Assembly (NCBI GenBank): GCA_018136815.1
Contig: CM030931.1
Location: 726,511-790,510, forward strand
Reading direction: 5' to 3'
Origin: Isochrysis galbana
Lineage: Eukaryota; Haptophyta; Isochrysidales; Isochrysidaceae
Length of the DNA: 64,000 nucleotides
The translations under genes were made by a program, and so were the position numbers. The notes beneath the pieces are model-generated. The model saw only the letters and a list, made by a program, of their open reading frames with translations. It was not told the origin of the DNA and made no database searches. Positions 31,067 through 42,776 of the stretch are shown in pieces; position 1 is the first letter of the stretch; each line of letters starts with the position of its first letter.

Positions 31067-33417
31067 TTAAGACAGATTTATTCGACAGGGCAGCCACAGG
31101 TTAGCTCGCAACGTTGGCATCTTCACCTTTACCGTCCTGGCAACTTGCACGGCCTCATTCACAACGGTTTCATCCTCCGCGGCCGCGGTGGCAGCAAGCA
31201 ACAAAACTGGCAACGCCCCTTCCTCAGTTGGCTGGACTGCTGTCCCTTCACGCTGATACCCGGCGGAAATCGGGCTACGCGCCCTTGCCGCGACGCGTCG
31301 AGCTAGGGGTGTACTAGCGGCGGATTTCGTGGGTGAGGAGGGGATAGTAGTACAACCAGCCACCGCTCCGCGCTGCGACTCAATCCACGCTGCAACAGAA
31401 TGAATCTGATGCAGGTCGAGTCCAGCCCGAGCGCGCAAGCCGCGCATGACGGTGGATAAATCACTCGCGTGGGCAGCCGGGAGAGCGGCGCGGGTGGCGC
31501 GGAGCAGGGCCTCGAGACGCGGAAGCGGTTCAAGTGCAGTCGAACCATTAGTAATGTGGTGACGAATCGAGAGGCAGTCGTGGAGATACTCCACCTGCAA
31601 CGCAAATTGGACACGCATAGAACAATGAAGAAGGATGCGAGAGCCCATGCCCGGACACTAGCTGGCGTTCGTGAGCCCGGACGCTCTCGAGCTCCGGTCG
31701 ATTGACCAAACAGGCATGCACCGGATATGGAGCTTGAAACCAATCAGCACACTAATGCTAGCCACGTGCTTGGAGCGGGTGTAATTTGCAAGTGTCTGAC
31801 CTGATAATACCAACCTGATGGCAGCAGCAAGAGTTCTCCTGGCCGGAGCTCAAGTTCGAAGGGTGGCACTCGCGCTGCATGGAGGCGCTCGAGCCAGTCG
31901 AGGCGGATGTCGGCACCTTCGGTGGCTACGAGCTGCGCATGCTGTTGGCGCAAAGGGCATTGGGGCGCATGAACGGGCTACGCACAAGGAGTGTGTAGAA
32001 ACAAGGACGCGGGGCACTTGCAGCAAAGCCAGCCACGTACCTTGCTCGGCACAATTGTCCACTTTGAAACCCCACATAGGTTGACACACCAGAGGGCACA
32101 CCATGCAGCCGCCGTACGCAAGGGAGTGACCATCCCTTTCGGGCTAATGCACACCGAACGTAGAGGCCACGTCTCGTCTTCGCCGCATCCCATCGGCGGT
32201 GCTAACGTGCCACCTCGGCCTGCCCCTTCATTTCCTACTGCGTATCCATTCCTGTAATCAAGAGAATCACTGGGTACTACAGCAGTACTGCCACCCTCGG
32301 AAGCTACGTCCTCGCCGGAGGCTACGGTCTCAGTGTCAAGCAGCGGCGGCTGCTGCTCGGCTACCGAAAGCAAGGCGCCGATTGCGTCGGTGGCTGGCGA
32401 AATCTCCTGGCCTCCACTAACTGTGACCTTGGTTGCAGGCCAGTCACTCTCCATCTTCACGTATGCCGTAATCGCGATGTCATTGCTCTGTTCGTGCTTG
32501 ACGACCCTTGCGATGCCGTCGCCCGTACCATCGGCCATGTAGCCACCGCACTTGCACCCCACAGCGCCTAGTTCGCTCAGCCAATCGTCTTCAAGTTGAG
32601 GCGGAACCTCATACGCGGCGTATCCAGGGTGCTCGTCAAGGAAGCCCCAACCGCTGACCTCAAGCAGTGGAACATTGTCGTCCGGCGCACCGCCATTGAC
32701 ATCGACGGCGGCGATGTCGCGAGACGCGGCATCCGCTTTTTGCATCTCTTCTGAGCCGCCATGAAACGGAGACCTTGCTACATCCGCGCGAGGAGGGACT
32801 TTGCGTGCGACCCACCACTCTGCAAATTCCGCGAGGCGCATGCGTTCGGGCGCGGCCCAAGCGAGATCGCCGGGAATGACCCCTGAAGACTGCCCTAAGA
32901 GCGCCGCCGGCGCGTTTCGATGTGCACGTTTTCCTCCACTGGGTGCGGCGCCGTCCTCATGCTCCCCCCCGGGGGGGCGGCGCCGTTTCTCCGCCGGCAA
33001 CACGGCGACAAGGGATTCCCCAAAGAGGCGAGCGAGTTCATCGACACGTGGCTCACCATGCGCTGTGACCCATTCCCTCGTGGCCCGCCAATTGTCGGAC
33101 ACGCCAGTGAGGATGAGCGGCCGCCCAGCAGCGAGATATTCTGAATACACTTGGTACGGTCCGACAGAATGTGACGGAAGTGACACCGGGAAGCCATTTG
33201 TGCCAGTGGACCAGGGTGTCCGGTTCGGCGTTGCCGGCGGAGTGCGCACACGCTTTCGCGGTGGCTTGTCGCTGTGAGCAGAAGCCACGTCACGATTGGC
33301 AACAGGAGTGGCACAAGCGGGAGCAGATTCGGCGTCCTTGTCACTATCAGCATTTTCACCGGACGTCAAGTGCGTCCATCGCGTATAGAGCTGCGATAAG
33401 GAGGCAAGTATGTGCAT
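31067..33417 (-). CDS. JMJD4-like JmjC protein with substituted metal ligands
   Basis: Exons on the minus strand: 33417-32041, 31977-31801, then probably from 31746 (donor uncertain, possibly near 31705), and a last exon 31594-31067. The N-terminus has AAGRPLILTGVSDNWRATREW and MRLAEFAEWW, as in JMJD4, the 2-oxoglutarate oxygenase that hydroxylates eRF1. Further on are LEDDWLSEL, GMVTPLRTAAAWCALWCVN, LCGVSKW and ELRPGELLLLPSGWYYQ. In JMJD4 the segment after TPL is the iron-binding HAD; here it reads RTA. The third ligand, expected in a SINHNW-like segment, appears as ADWFQ. All three iron ligands may therefore be gone, making this a pseudo-oxygenase, unless exon 3 is misread. The final exon starts VEYLHDCLSIRHH and is helical. 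The upstream MYB gene lies 90 bp away on the same strand. Confidence 0.68.
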
Positions 33418-33507
33418 GTCAGGCTCGAGCCCTTCCGGGCTAGGCGAAGCTGGTGCCCAAGAATAGGCGGGCGGGGATTTTGCCAGCCACTGGGGCCAAA
33501 TTCCACG

Positions 33508-35263
33508 CTATTCCGAGCAACTCGTGGCCTCTCTGTCGTCCGCACAAGAACGGCGCACCTGCTCAAGTGTCCGATCAGTCATTTCGGAGGCCGCGATCCT
33601 CGCCATTTTCTCCTTGCCGTGTTCAGCGACCAGCCGGAGCAGTCGCTCGTCCTCCTCATCGGTCCAGGGTCGTTTGTGGTTGTTGAGATCGTACCAACGG
33701 TCACGACATTCTTTCCCGGAACGAGACTGCGCCCGGGGTGGTGGTTTGGGGAAAGGCGAGTTGAAGGAGTGGGCTATGATGGGCGGCACGGAAAGACGTT
33801 TTGAACAGTGGCCAGTGCAAGAAGACCCAGCCGCGCATCCCGGATGGGGGTCCAGAGACTCAGCGAACACGGGGCATACTCGCACCTTGGCGGGCGATCC
33901 GTCTAAAGTCTTGCGGCCCTTGAGTACGGGTCTTCCGCCTCCCGCAGCGAGCGAGGCAAGAGTCGCGAGGGCAGCTGCCTCTTGTTGAAAGGCCTTCGCC
34001 GCCACCACCTTCCACGAGTGGGCGCCGCATAGATTGACGTAGGAGCGCAGCTGCTCGTCCTCCTCGGCAGTCCACGGGCTTGTGTACAGACTGTGCAAGT
34101 TGGCGGTGGTGCTGGTTGGTTAATTCGCGGGACAGAGCGGTGTCAGGAACTGGGCACCACAAGGCGAGGACTATTACAGCATGCAGGTCTTGTGGCGACC
34201 CCCGGATAGACAAGTTTTGTGGTTACCCGGCCGATGACTCGCTTCTTGCAGAGGATGCTTCATCCGGGGTTGTCGCGGGTGATATCGACTGACCTTGTTG
34301 GCTCAGTTCCCGAGCCTTCCAGCGCGGGATATCCAGCGTCCGTCCTACGTCTCGCGCCCGAGAGGCAGGGTGAGGCTTGGACAGAGCTCTCTTCGCCGTC
34401 GAGCAGAGAGACACGCACAGTTGCCTTCCGTTTGGACTTTGAGGGCCGCGCCGTAGGCGAAGAAACCGCCGCGGCCGCTGCAATACTAGTGGCGGGTGGC
34501 GTCGTTGGCGGCGTCTTGGGCCGGTGAGGCCGTTTAGCTTGCGGCGGCGGACGTGGCTCCTCAACGATTCCAAGCCGGCGGCGCATTTCGCGGTGCGGAG
34601 CAGCTGCGGAGTCGGGGACGTGGCCAGGTGAGTTGCGAAGAACCGGCAAGGGGTCCCGCAAGATGGTCGCTTGAGTGCCGACATCGTGACAAAAAGGGTA
34701 TAGGGAGGGGTGCCCTGGTGGGCTTAGAGCATACAGTTCCAGCGATTCTTGACGATGTTGTCTGTCCGACCGGGAAGCAACTTGGCGATCTCAGCCCACT
34801 TCTTGCCGATGCGCTGCTGCGTCTCGAGCAGAATCATATCCTCCTCCTCAGTCCAGGCATGCTTCTACGGAACGGAGGAAGGTCCGGAGGGGACGCTCAG
34901 CGAAGCGCAGTAGCACGTGCGTGGAAGGTGTTTGGGCAACCGCGCAGATGCGGTGTGCTCTCATCCCCTCACCGTGACCTCGCCGCTCAGCTGGTTGTGC
35001 CAGTGCTCGCGACACTGCTTTCCGTTGCGGTCGGGCATGTCGTAGGCTATCTGCGCCCAAGAGCCCACGCCCTGAAGCTCAACGAGCATGGCAAGCCTCT
35101 CGTCCTCCTCCTTGGTCCAAGGCCGCCGGTATCCCTCCTCCTCATTGTTGCCCTTCCTGCAAACGTTCGGCACGAGTGTTGTGAGGATCCGTTGCATGCA
35201 AAGAGCCTTCCCATGCCTTGCACCCTGGGGCCCGTCCCACACAATTAATGGTACACTCCTCAT
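33508..35263 (-). CDS. Four-repeat MYB protein, four exons
   Basis: Exons on the minus strand: 35263-34973, 34864-34735, 34603-34294, 34090-33508. The introns are GT-AG and phases agree (0, 1, 2), giving 437 residues. Repeat 1 is in exon 1 ([18 protein letters not shown] to [12 protein letters not shown]) and repeat 2 in exons 2-3 ([20 protein letters not shown] to [12 protein letters not shown], then MRRRLGI as in R2R3 proteins). Repeat 3 ([17 protein letters not shown]) carries an insert of about 60 residues before [16 protein letters not shown]. Repeat 4 is [18 protein letters not shown] with a weak third helix. It is a nuclear DNA-binding regulator by family. A Ser/Lys/Pro-rich linker joins the two halves. 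The real start may be in an earlier exon, since a possible acceptor site lies before GKGNNEEEG. Confidence 0.78.
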
Positions 35264-36570
35264 CTAGAACACTGCGCAGCTGTCTATTCGCAACGCTGCG
35301 TGCCACCCCGCCACCGCTGGCTGCGTGGATCTGGATCCATGAGAGGGCCATTCAACTTGATGCGCACGTGTGCTACCATGCGATCGCAGGCTGTGTCGAG
35401 CGCTCTCCTTGCTCCCCCCCCCCCCTCCCAAAACCCTTTGGCCCACCCATCCCGCACGCTCTCTCCCCCCCTCCCCTTGACTACATCCCGTGCCCCGCCG
35501 CGCCCAGACCCCTCTCCCTCCCCCCTTCCACAGATCGGGCTTTCTCCACGGCGACGTGAGCAGTTGCTATCCCCTCCTCTTGCTCGTGCCCTGGCGCGCC
35601 GCGCGCGTGCGCCCCCCCCCCTTCCCCCACCCCCCACCCCCACCCCCGGGTCCCTTCCCCTCCCCTCCCCCCTTCCCCTTCCGCTCGCTCGCTCGCTCAC
35701 CTTCCCATGGGGCGGGGGGGTTGAAGAGAGAGAGGGGCTAGCGCGAGGGGGCCGGCTGCGCGGAGGGCCCTCGCAACACTTACCGGGCGACGCCTCTCTC
35801 TCTCTCTCGGCCCCCTCTCTGCCCTACCGCTCCGGTGGCCGAGGGAAGGGGGGGGGGGGAGGGGGCGAGGAGGGGGCGGCTGCTTTAAGGTTAAGAAGAG
35901 TGGGCGGGGGCCGGGGGGGGGGGGGGGCGGAGGGGAGAGTTGGAAGGGGCGAGCGGAGGAAGGTTGGGGGGGAGGGGGGGGGAGGAGAGAAGAAAGAGAA
36001 GGTGCAGCGAGGGAGAAGAGGAGGCGGCGGCGGCGGGGGGTGAGAAGGTGGGGGTTGGGGGGGGGGGGGGGGAAGGGACCCCGGGGGGGGGGGGGGGGGG
36101 GGGGGGGAAGGGACCCCGGGGGGGGGGGGGGGGAAGGAGGCGACCGCCCCCGACGCGCGGGGGGAGGCAGCGCGAGGCGCTCCGAGGGCGGAGGGGCCCC
36201 TAAGCTTAGAGAAGCCTCCTCGCGCCGGGGGGGGAAGGGGGGGGAAGGCGGGGCGGCGCGAGCCGCGGGGGAGGAGCAGCCGAGCAGCAACGAGCCCCCC
36301 CCCCCCCCCGCCCACCCCCACCCCCCAACCCCCGCCACCATCGGGGATCCACCGCGTGGCCGTTCGCCCCCCCCCCCCCCCAAGGTGCTTCGTGCTCCTC
36401 GTTCTCCCATCGCCTCCGCTCGCTCGAGAGACGGAACTCTATCGTAGAGTAGTACATCCTTTCTCCTCTCTTGTGATGCTGAGCAAGAGAGCGAGCGAGC
36501 TCGTCTAGGCGAGTCACGAACCATCTACTCCTACCCCATCGATCGACCATCGTACTCCTGACTCGTGACT
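35264..36570. repeat. Extreme C-run and G-run low complexity
   Basis: C-rich tracts at about 35410-35700 are followed by G-rich tracts at about 35840-36270 and C-rich tracts at 36295-36385. Stretches such as GGGTCCCTTCCCC on the left have complements (GGGGAAGGGACCCC) on the right near 36071-36118. The arms can therefore pair, and each strand can also form quadruplexes. No coding evidence is seen; long open frames are poly-Pro or poly-Gly artefacts. Confidence 0.75.
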
Positions 36571-37056
36571 TGTGCCACACATTGAGTGGTCAGTGGAGCT
36601 GCGTGATGAGGCGTTGTGGCTGTCGGGGAGTGGCAGTCGTGGATGGTGGAGGCGAACCGTGAAGATGACTAGTGTGAATAATTTTCTTACGTCCTATGTG
36701 GTGTATTCATGGTGGATGGTGGTGAGTTCCAGTGTTTCAGTATACGTGAAATATGAGTGGTCAAGCTCCATGTCATTATTAGCTAGTAGGCGCAGCGGCT
36801 CAGTGCACAATACACATCTCAATGCCGCCCGTTTGTGCTGTAAAGTATTGCATTTAAATCGCAGGCTCCCAGTCTGGCTGGTGTGCCAGTAGATAAGATA
36901 TTGCAACCATTTCCTACACTTTCTTCGACACGGAACTACGGGGATGGATGGCCCCTTCCGTCTCGAGAGCGTTCAGGGTTCAACCACAAGAAGAAAACCC
37001 TTGGCTCGCCCTCCCTTTGTGAGTGTGAGAGAGGTGAGCTCGGCGAGAGGTGCGGG
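36571..37056. other. Upstream region of lipoyl synthase gene
   Basis: No gene is seen. The composition changes from G-rich to mixed. The frame upstream of the lipoyl synthase ATG stays open to 36883 but is probably leader sequence. Confidence 0.45.
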
Positions 37057-38203
37057 ATGGTGCGCGCGGGCGGCTCCCTCGCGCGCGTGCTGCTCGCCTC
37101 GAGCGCGAGTACGGTGCGGCAAGCGGGGCTGGCGATGGTGGCGGAAGAAGGGCTGATCCCGCGCGTCGGAGCGCCCATGCCCGCCTCGCGCCCCGACTGG
37201 TTCCGCGTCCCCGCGCCCGGTGGAGACCACACGCGCTTCAACGAGCTCCAGTCGTCTCTCTCGCAGCTCAAGCTCAACACCGTGTGCGAGGAGGCGCAGT
37301 GCCCCAACATCGGCGAGTGCTGGAACGGGGGAACAGGAACCATTATGCTCCTCGGCGACACGTGCACCCGTGGCTGCAAGTTCTGCGCCGTCAACACCGA
37401 CTCGACTCCCCCGCCGCCTGATCCGGATGAGCCGTTCAACACTGCCGCTGCCGTCGTGCAGTGGGGCATTGACTATGTCGTGCTCACCTCAGTCGATCGC
37501 GATGACCTTCCCGACGGCGGCGCCGGCCATTTTGCTAAGACGGTGCGTACGCTCAAGGACCTGAAGCCTGGCATCCTCGTCGAGTGCCTGGTGTCCGATT
37601 TTGCCGGCGATCAGGAGGCCATCCGTACACTCGCGCTCTCCGGCCTCGACGTTTATGCGCACAATGTCGAGACGGTGCGCCGGCTGCAGAGCTATGTCCG
37701 CGACAGGCGCGCAGGCTACGATCAGAGCCTGCAGGGACTGGCCGCGGCCAAGAAGATGGCCGCCGCCGAGGGACGACGTTTGTACACAAAAACGTCGTTG
37801 ATGCTAGGGCTGGGAGAGACCAAGGAGGAGGTGCTCGCGGCGATGCGCGATATGCGTGCCGCCGACGTCGACGTGTTGACCCTTGGCCAGGTAATGCGCC
37901 TCTCCCCCATGGAATGCAAGCTCGCTGCCCTTTTTCGCGCGCAGATTTCGTCCCTCACTCCTGTCCTATCACGCCACCCCTTTGCGTCGGACGCAGTACT
38001 TGCGGCCGACCGATCATCACCTAGCTGTAGTTGAGTACGTCACACCAGAAGTTTTCGACGAGCTCCGGGTCGCCGGCGAGGAGATGGGGTTCAGATACGT
38101 CGCATCCGGGCCGATGGTGCGATCCTCCTACAAGGCGGGCGAGTTCTTCATGCAAAACATGATCAAGGCAGACGGCGGGGCAGTCGAGGCCACGGTTGCG
38201 TGA
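37057..38203 (+). CDS. lipA: Lipoyl synthase, two exons
   Basis: Radical-SAM enzyme that inserts sulfur at C6 and C8 of protein-bound octanoyl chains to make lipoyl groups, in mitochondria or plastids. Exons 37057-37890 and 37997-38203 (106-bp GT-AG intron, phase 0) give 346 residues. Cys77, Cys82 and Cys88 ([12 protein letters not shown]) bind the auxiliary cluster. Cys103, Cys107 and Cys110 (CTRGCKFC) bind the SAM cluster. Other signatures are [40 protein letters not shown] and, in exon 2, [11 protein letters not shown] and [10 protein letters not shown], which gives the conserved C-terminal RSSY. The first 40 residues, rich in Ala/Arg/Ser, look like a transit peptide. The start at 37057 was preferred over the in-frame ATG at 36883 for that reason. 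Confidence 0.95.
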
Positions 38204-38794
38204 CCTCTTGCAGGTTGCAACCTTCCGCTGCCCAGAGGCAACGGAGATGACGTTGCTGTTGCAACCCGCCATCCTTTGCGAGTGAACATGGGCAGGGCTG
38301 GAAGGAGCGGTCACGGCGCAAGAAGAACCATTCTCTTGCCCACTCCCGTCGCATTAGGCCGAGTAGCCTTGGCGCTAGCTCATAGACCAGCTGAGAAAGT
38401 GTGTGACGATGAGAGGGCGAGCCATGCGATCTGAGGTCGTGCCGGCTTCGACTCGCCCCGCTCCGAGGGCAAGCGGAGACGTACTTGTGAACGAGTAGAA
38501 GCAAGGCGGGTTGGTGGTGTCGTGCCCGCCACGCACCATGCATGGATCATGGTGTAGTGTTCTTCCTATTACGACGTGCAGAATTTTTGAGGGATAGCTT
38601 GACGATGTGGGGACTACGTGCTTTGGGGAATTCGGGTGTCGATGTGGGATGTGCCGTCGCCATTAGTTTTGGTTTGTGTTTGTGGATTTCAGGTTGGTAT
38701 GAAAATGCCAATTATGCTTTGCTGCGCCTGCAACCTTGGACTATGCGGGTAAGTATGACGAGTATTGAGTCGTATGTTGCATATGTAGTATGTA
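38204..38794. other. Intergenic, no gene seen
   Basis: This is the 3' flank of lipA. The frame beginning at 38542 runs into the R1 repeat and has no domain. Confidence 0.45.
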
Positions 38795-39005
38795 GCTTAA
38801 ATAATCCTGAAGATTCCGGGCTAACACCTACGACAGTCCACGTTCCTCCACCTTACTACCGACATCGCCCTTATCTCCTTCCCCCCGCCTCTTCCCCTTT
38901 CCCCCTTCAGTCCTTTGTCTTCGGTTTTCAGGGTCCGGCCCAGGTACACTACCTCGGGTCTCGGGCCTGGTTCAAAGTGCGGGTTCGGGCAGGCCTGTTG
39001 CCTGT
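38795..39005 (+). repeat. Repeat family R1, copy c
   Basis: It starts near CCTGAAGATTCCGGGCTA and runs through CGACATCGCCCTTA, a C/T-rich tract and GGGTCCGGCCCAGGTACACTACCT to GGGCAGGCCTGTTG. It matches the 55.3-kb copy in order, and the minus-strand 5.1-kb copy. The frame reading SFVFGFQGPAQVHYL is shared with the other copies. Confidence 0.75.
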
Positions 39006-40324
39006 TGACGTTGACGGGACGCTTTAAGTCCATTGATACTGTGGGCGTGTCTTGTGACGCTAGCGTTCAGGCGTAACTGTGCGTTAGTGCGATTTTCCTT
39101 TCGACGCCGTGTGTCTCCCCGCCGTGTGTTCTAATTGTGTTCCACTGCGGATGCCTCTACGGTGTGTCCCACTCCCAGCTTGGTGGCTAGAGTAAGAAGT
39201 TCGGCACGAGGCGCTAGCTTGTCGTCCTGTCCCAGTGTGAATATAGGGCTGACGCCAGTCACTAATCTTATGATTGGTCGCCATGGAGGGGGGCCTCTTT
39301 CGCATTCATCCTAGATGATGAGATGATGCGATTTCCAGGCTCTTGATACACACACAACAAGCGCACCCTCACTCGTCACTCGAGGTCATACACACACACA
39401 CACGCAAGAGGCTCGCTGAGGCTGAGGCGGCTCGCAGATGAAGCGTCGAAATCGGCACACGCACCTTGCGATGGCAGTCGCGCACTCGTCTCCCGCGACC
39501 GGAGAATTGTCGACGGCGCCGTCGAGGGGCGTGATCTTGAAGTCAAGGCGGTGCGTGCGCGGTCCCGCCAACCAGTCGTAGACCGGCCTCTTCCGCACTT
39601 CAAACGAGGAGGAGGGGTACGGTGGGGGGGGTGGATGGGGGGGGGGGGGTATGGATGAGGGTGCAAAAAAAAAAGTGGCCGTGAATACAACAACCTAATG
39701 ACGTCCGTTACCCCCTTGGTTGGAAGCACCTCTTGAGCAACAAATCGAGAGTTATCGTGTGTTGTGTGTTGGTAACGGTAACGGCTAACAGCCAGGCCAG
39801 AGAGCTATGCGATCGCCTTATTAAAGAATTGGAAAATTGCCATATCAGATATCAGCAAGAACGTGTAATTAAATTCCAACATGCAGCTTGGAAATTTCTT
39901 CATTACATTCAACGATAACCGCGCCCCGTTTACATTAGTAAACGGGTGGAGTGAGAGGCTGGCGACTGGCGACAGGCGGAGGAGCGGAGGGAGCGGCGCA
40001 AGCTCGCCCAGGGGAGCCCTTTCGAAGTAAGGTTGCCCGGGCGCCGTCGCTTCGCTTATTCTGCGGAGGACCGCTCGGGCAGGTTAGCCTGCCCTAAGGG
40101 CCTCTCACTCTCAACGGGACGACGGCAAAAGCAAAAGCTCGCCCCCCCCCCCCCGGTGCTCCTCCCTCTTAAGTCTTCAATGTACATGTTACATTGGCGA
40201 CTAAGTGAGTTTAGCTTGTGGGGAGCTTCTAAGGGGAGCCGGGAGCCTGCATAGTAATGAAGAGTATAATATCCTTACCGCAAACGCGGCCATGGACCCA
40301 CTACCAATACTTTCACGCAGCAAA
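39006..40324. other. Intergenic, no convincing gene
   Basis: A minus-strand stretch at about 39420-39598 reads RPVYDWLAGPRTHRLDFKIT and could be an exon, but has no partner. ACACAC microsatellite at 39390-39405 and a G-run at 39638-39650. The rest is featureless. Confidence 0.4.
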
Positions 40325-40446
40325 CTTTCTACATCCCCACTTCCACGCCCTTCCACCCCCGCCATCAGGCGACTCTCCCCGTACACTACTAGGGGGATAG
40401 GGGTGAAGGGCTTAGATATGGTGCGGTGCCTCCCCCCCCCCCCCCC
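40325..40446 (+). repeat. Repeat family R5, copy a
   Basis: The stretch from ACTTTCTACATCCCC to GGGCTTAGATATGGTGCGG recurs at 42643-42770 with a few substitutions. The core is GCGACTCTCCCCGTACACTA followed by CTAGGGGGATAGGGGTGAAG. No ends with inverted repeats are seen. Confidence 0.7.
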
Positions 40447-40616
40447 TCTGTTCCCCCCTTCCTCCTACGCCTAACGGGCCGGCGGCGAGGGTAGCAGGAA
40501 CGAATTTGTCGTGTGCGGACCCTAGACCGACCTTCCACATGGCTTGGCTTTCGCCTACGCAAAAATGCGCCTACCGCTACCATGAGACAGCACACAATAG
40601 TATTCTTGCAATGTTG
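40447..40616. other. Short intergenic stretch
   Basis: It lies between the R5 repeat and the stop codon of the methyltransferase gene and serves as its 3' flank. Confidence 0.4.
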
Positions 40617-41411
40617 CTACCCATCCGCGGGCTCGTACAAGAAGATGTGCCTCTGCGTCTTTTGCTTTACGCTCAAGTACCCAATCTTGCGACCACGTCT
40701 CAAGTTGAACTCGGCTAGCGTGCCAAGCAGCTCTTCCTCACGTTTCGAGTGGTATGCAAGGTACAACCTAAGTAGCCGGTACGGGCGAGGGCTGAGTGTA
40801 CATCGCGCGTCCAAGAGTGCGGGACCGCGTGGGTCACCCAGCACGCGGCAGTTGACGTTCATGTGCTGCACTCACGGTGTGCTTGATGGCAAGCTCAAGT
40901 AGAGAGACGAGAGGGCGCGGCGCAGCTGGGTCAGATCGCAATTTGCAAACGGAGGGTCCGCAATCACAACGTCGCATAATGCATCAGTAGGAGCCGGGAT
41001 GGGGTTAAAGAGGTCGTATTCGCGGAAGCCGGACAAGTGGGCAAAGCGAACATCCTTTTCTAGCAGGATGTAGGGCAAGCCCGCCTCCTCCGCCATGAGC
41101 GCGAGCGACGGGACACACAGGAGGAGCGGACGATGAAACCGGCTCATAAGTTGTATAAGCGAGGCGCGAGTAGGCTCATCGAAGAAGAACTGCTCGAACG
41201 CGTGGTCCTCCACGACTCCATTGAGCATGGCGGCCGGCAGCGACGTTGCTCGTCCAGCGGGCGGAGGAGGAGGAGTACCTGAAGGCTGTAGGTGGTGGCG
41301 CCGATGGCGGCGCGAGCCGCCGAGCTGCACGACAGGACGGCCCGCTCGGCTGCATGCTAGGCCCGCAGCCCCACCGCCTGCGAGCCAGCAGAGCAGCACC
41401 ACACGCGCCAT
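40617..41411 (-). CDS. EFM5/EEF1AKMT1-type lysine methyltransferase, two exons
   Basis: Exon 1 41411-40876 and exon 2 40767-40617 on the minus strand (108-bp intron, donor GTGAGT), giving 228 residues from the first ATG. Core motifs are FEQFFFDEPTRASL, LLLCVPSLALMAEEAG, ILLEKDVRFAHLSGFREYDLF and the catalytic IADPPF. This is the DPPY/F methyltransferase layout of the yeast EFM5 and human EEF1AKMT1 enzymes that methylate a lysine of elongation factor 1A. Exon 2 adds EFNLRRGRKIGYLSVKQKTQ. The first 61 residues are Gly/Arg/Pro-rich, and the Met at 41228 (MLNGVVEDHAFEQ) is a good alternative start, giving 167 residues. The substrate is inferred from family only. Confidence 0.75.
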
Positions 41412-42640
41412 TCAGCCGACGCCGCACCGATCGGCACCACCGCCCCCGCTCACAAGGCCTGGAAGCAGTCGGATCGTCTCTCGGTGAGAAGAAAAGAATT
41501 CGGAGAGATCCGTCGATCTGGCAAACTGCCGTGCGAGCTGCAGAGTACAAGTAGGTGGTAAAAAACATAGTCATAGTCGAACGCGAACTCAACTCACAAC
41601 TCAAACTTTTTGACCGTTTGAACATAAAAAACTTCTTAATAGTCTCGCCGCGCGCGCGACTCTGCACCTTAACTATGCAGCCACGCCCGATACTCTCGCC
41701 CCCCCTCCACCTCCACCTGCCTTGCGGCCCGTCCCCTCGTGCGCTACCTAGGGCTAGGGGCTGGGTGTTTGGGGTTGGGGTTTCCAGCAGCAGACGATGT
41801 GTTCCAATCCCCGATAGCCGATAGTCTTACCCTTTACTTCCTCCTGCGCCATCGGGCTATCGGATTTTTCGCGTTATCCTTTTGCATCAGGGGGACAAGT
41901 GGTTGTGTTTCAGTAAGTCCGAGGGCTGAGGTCGGGTATGTGGGCGGATCGCGGCGGGGGCAGGGGGCTACGGGGCTACACGCGATTAAGGCGAGTCGAT
42001 CCGCTATGCTGAGCGCTTGCGCTATCAAGGTCAGATTCGTGCCTAGTATTAGGGTGCCTTTGTCGTTAATTGTAAAGACGGGGGTGCTAAGCTCGCGCGG
42101 GGGCTTGAGTTTCGGCTTTCTCCGTTGGTCCCTTGGGAGGTTGTGTTTGTGCGTGCGGTCGAGATCCTATCCGGGGGAATAAGGCCTCTGACGAGAACCG
42201 TGTGGAAACAAGCTCGCGTGCTCGTTTGTGGCAAGTCTCAATGGGGTACGGGCCAAGGAGTGAAGAGAAGTCTTGAGAGAGGGGGAAAGAGCGCGCTACA
42301 GCTCGCGACGAGGGCCCACGAGTGCCACCACCCCATGACTCACTCACCAACAAGAAAACTCCGAAAACTAACGCAACATCGCACAAACAAACCAATGAAA
42401 CAAGTGAGGACAACCAAACCAATTCGGCGTGCAATGCGGCGAGGCTTCGAGACAACTCATTGGCAAAAACAAAACTCACTCAATTTTTCTCACACAACGC
42501 ATGGCGGTGGAGAGCCCCAGGGGAGGTGGAGCAAATTGTGGTTAAAATGAGTGAGTGTCCGAGCTAATGCTAGCTAGTAATATAAACCTTTTAATAGTCT
42601 CACCGCGCACGCAGCCGTGGACCCTCTACTTTCTACTCAC
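41412..42640. other. Intergenic, no gene seen
   Basis: Several long frames on both strands lack domains. A similar TTAATAGTCTC(G/A)CCGCGC motif occurs at about 41635-41655 and 42588-42610, so these may be parts of an undetected repeat. Confidence 0.4.
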
Positions 42641-42776
42641 GTAGGAAAACTTTCTACACCCCCACGCTCCCAGCCCTTCTCCCCCCGCCATAAGGCGACT
42701 CCCCCCGTGCACTACTAGGGGGATTGGGGTGAAGGGCTTAGATATGGTCCGGTGGCCCGCGCCTCCCCCCGGTGAT
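42641..42776 (+). repeat. Repeat family R5, copy b
   Basis: Second copy of the block at 40325-40446, with CACTACTAGGGGGATTGGGG and GGGCTTAGATATGGTCCGG. The R2 repeat follows about 140 bp downstream. Confidence 0.7.

Noticed and set aside
30207..31070. 287-codon plus frame
   Set aside because: It begins in microsatellite sequence, shows no domain, and no splice or repeat evidence supports it.
35284..36580. Large plus- and minus-strand frames (up to 275 codons)
   Set aside because: Poly-Pro, poly-Gly and poly-Arg products of C/G-runs with no domain.
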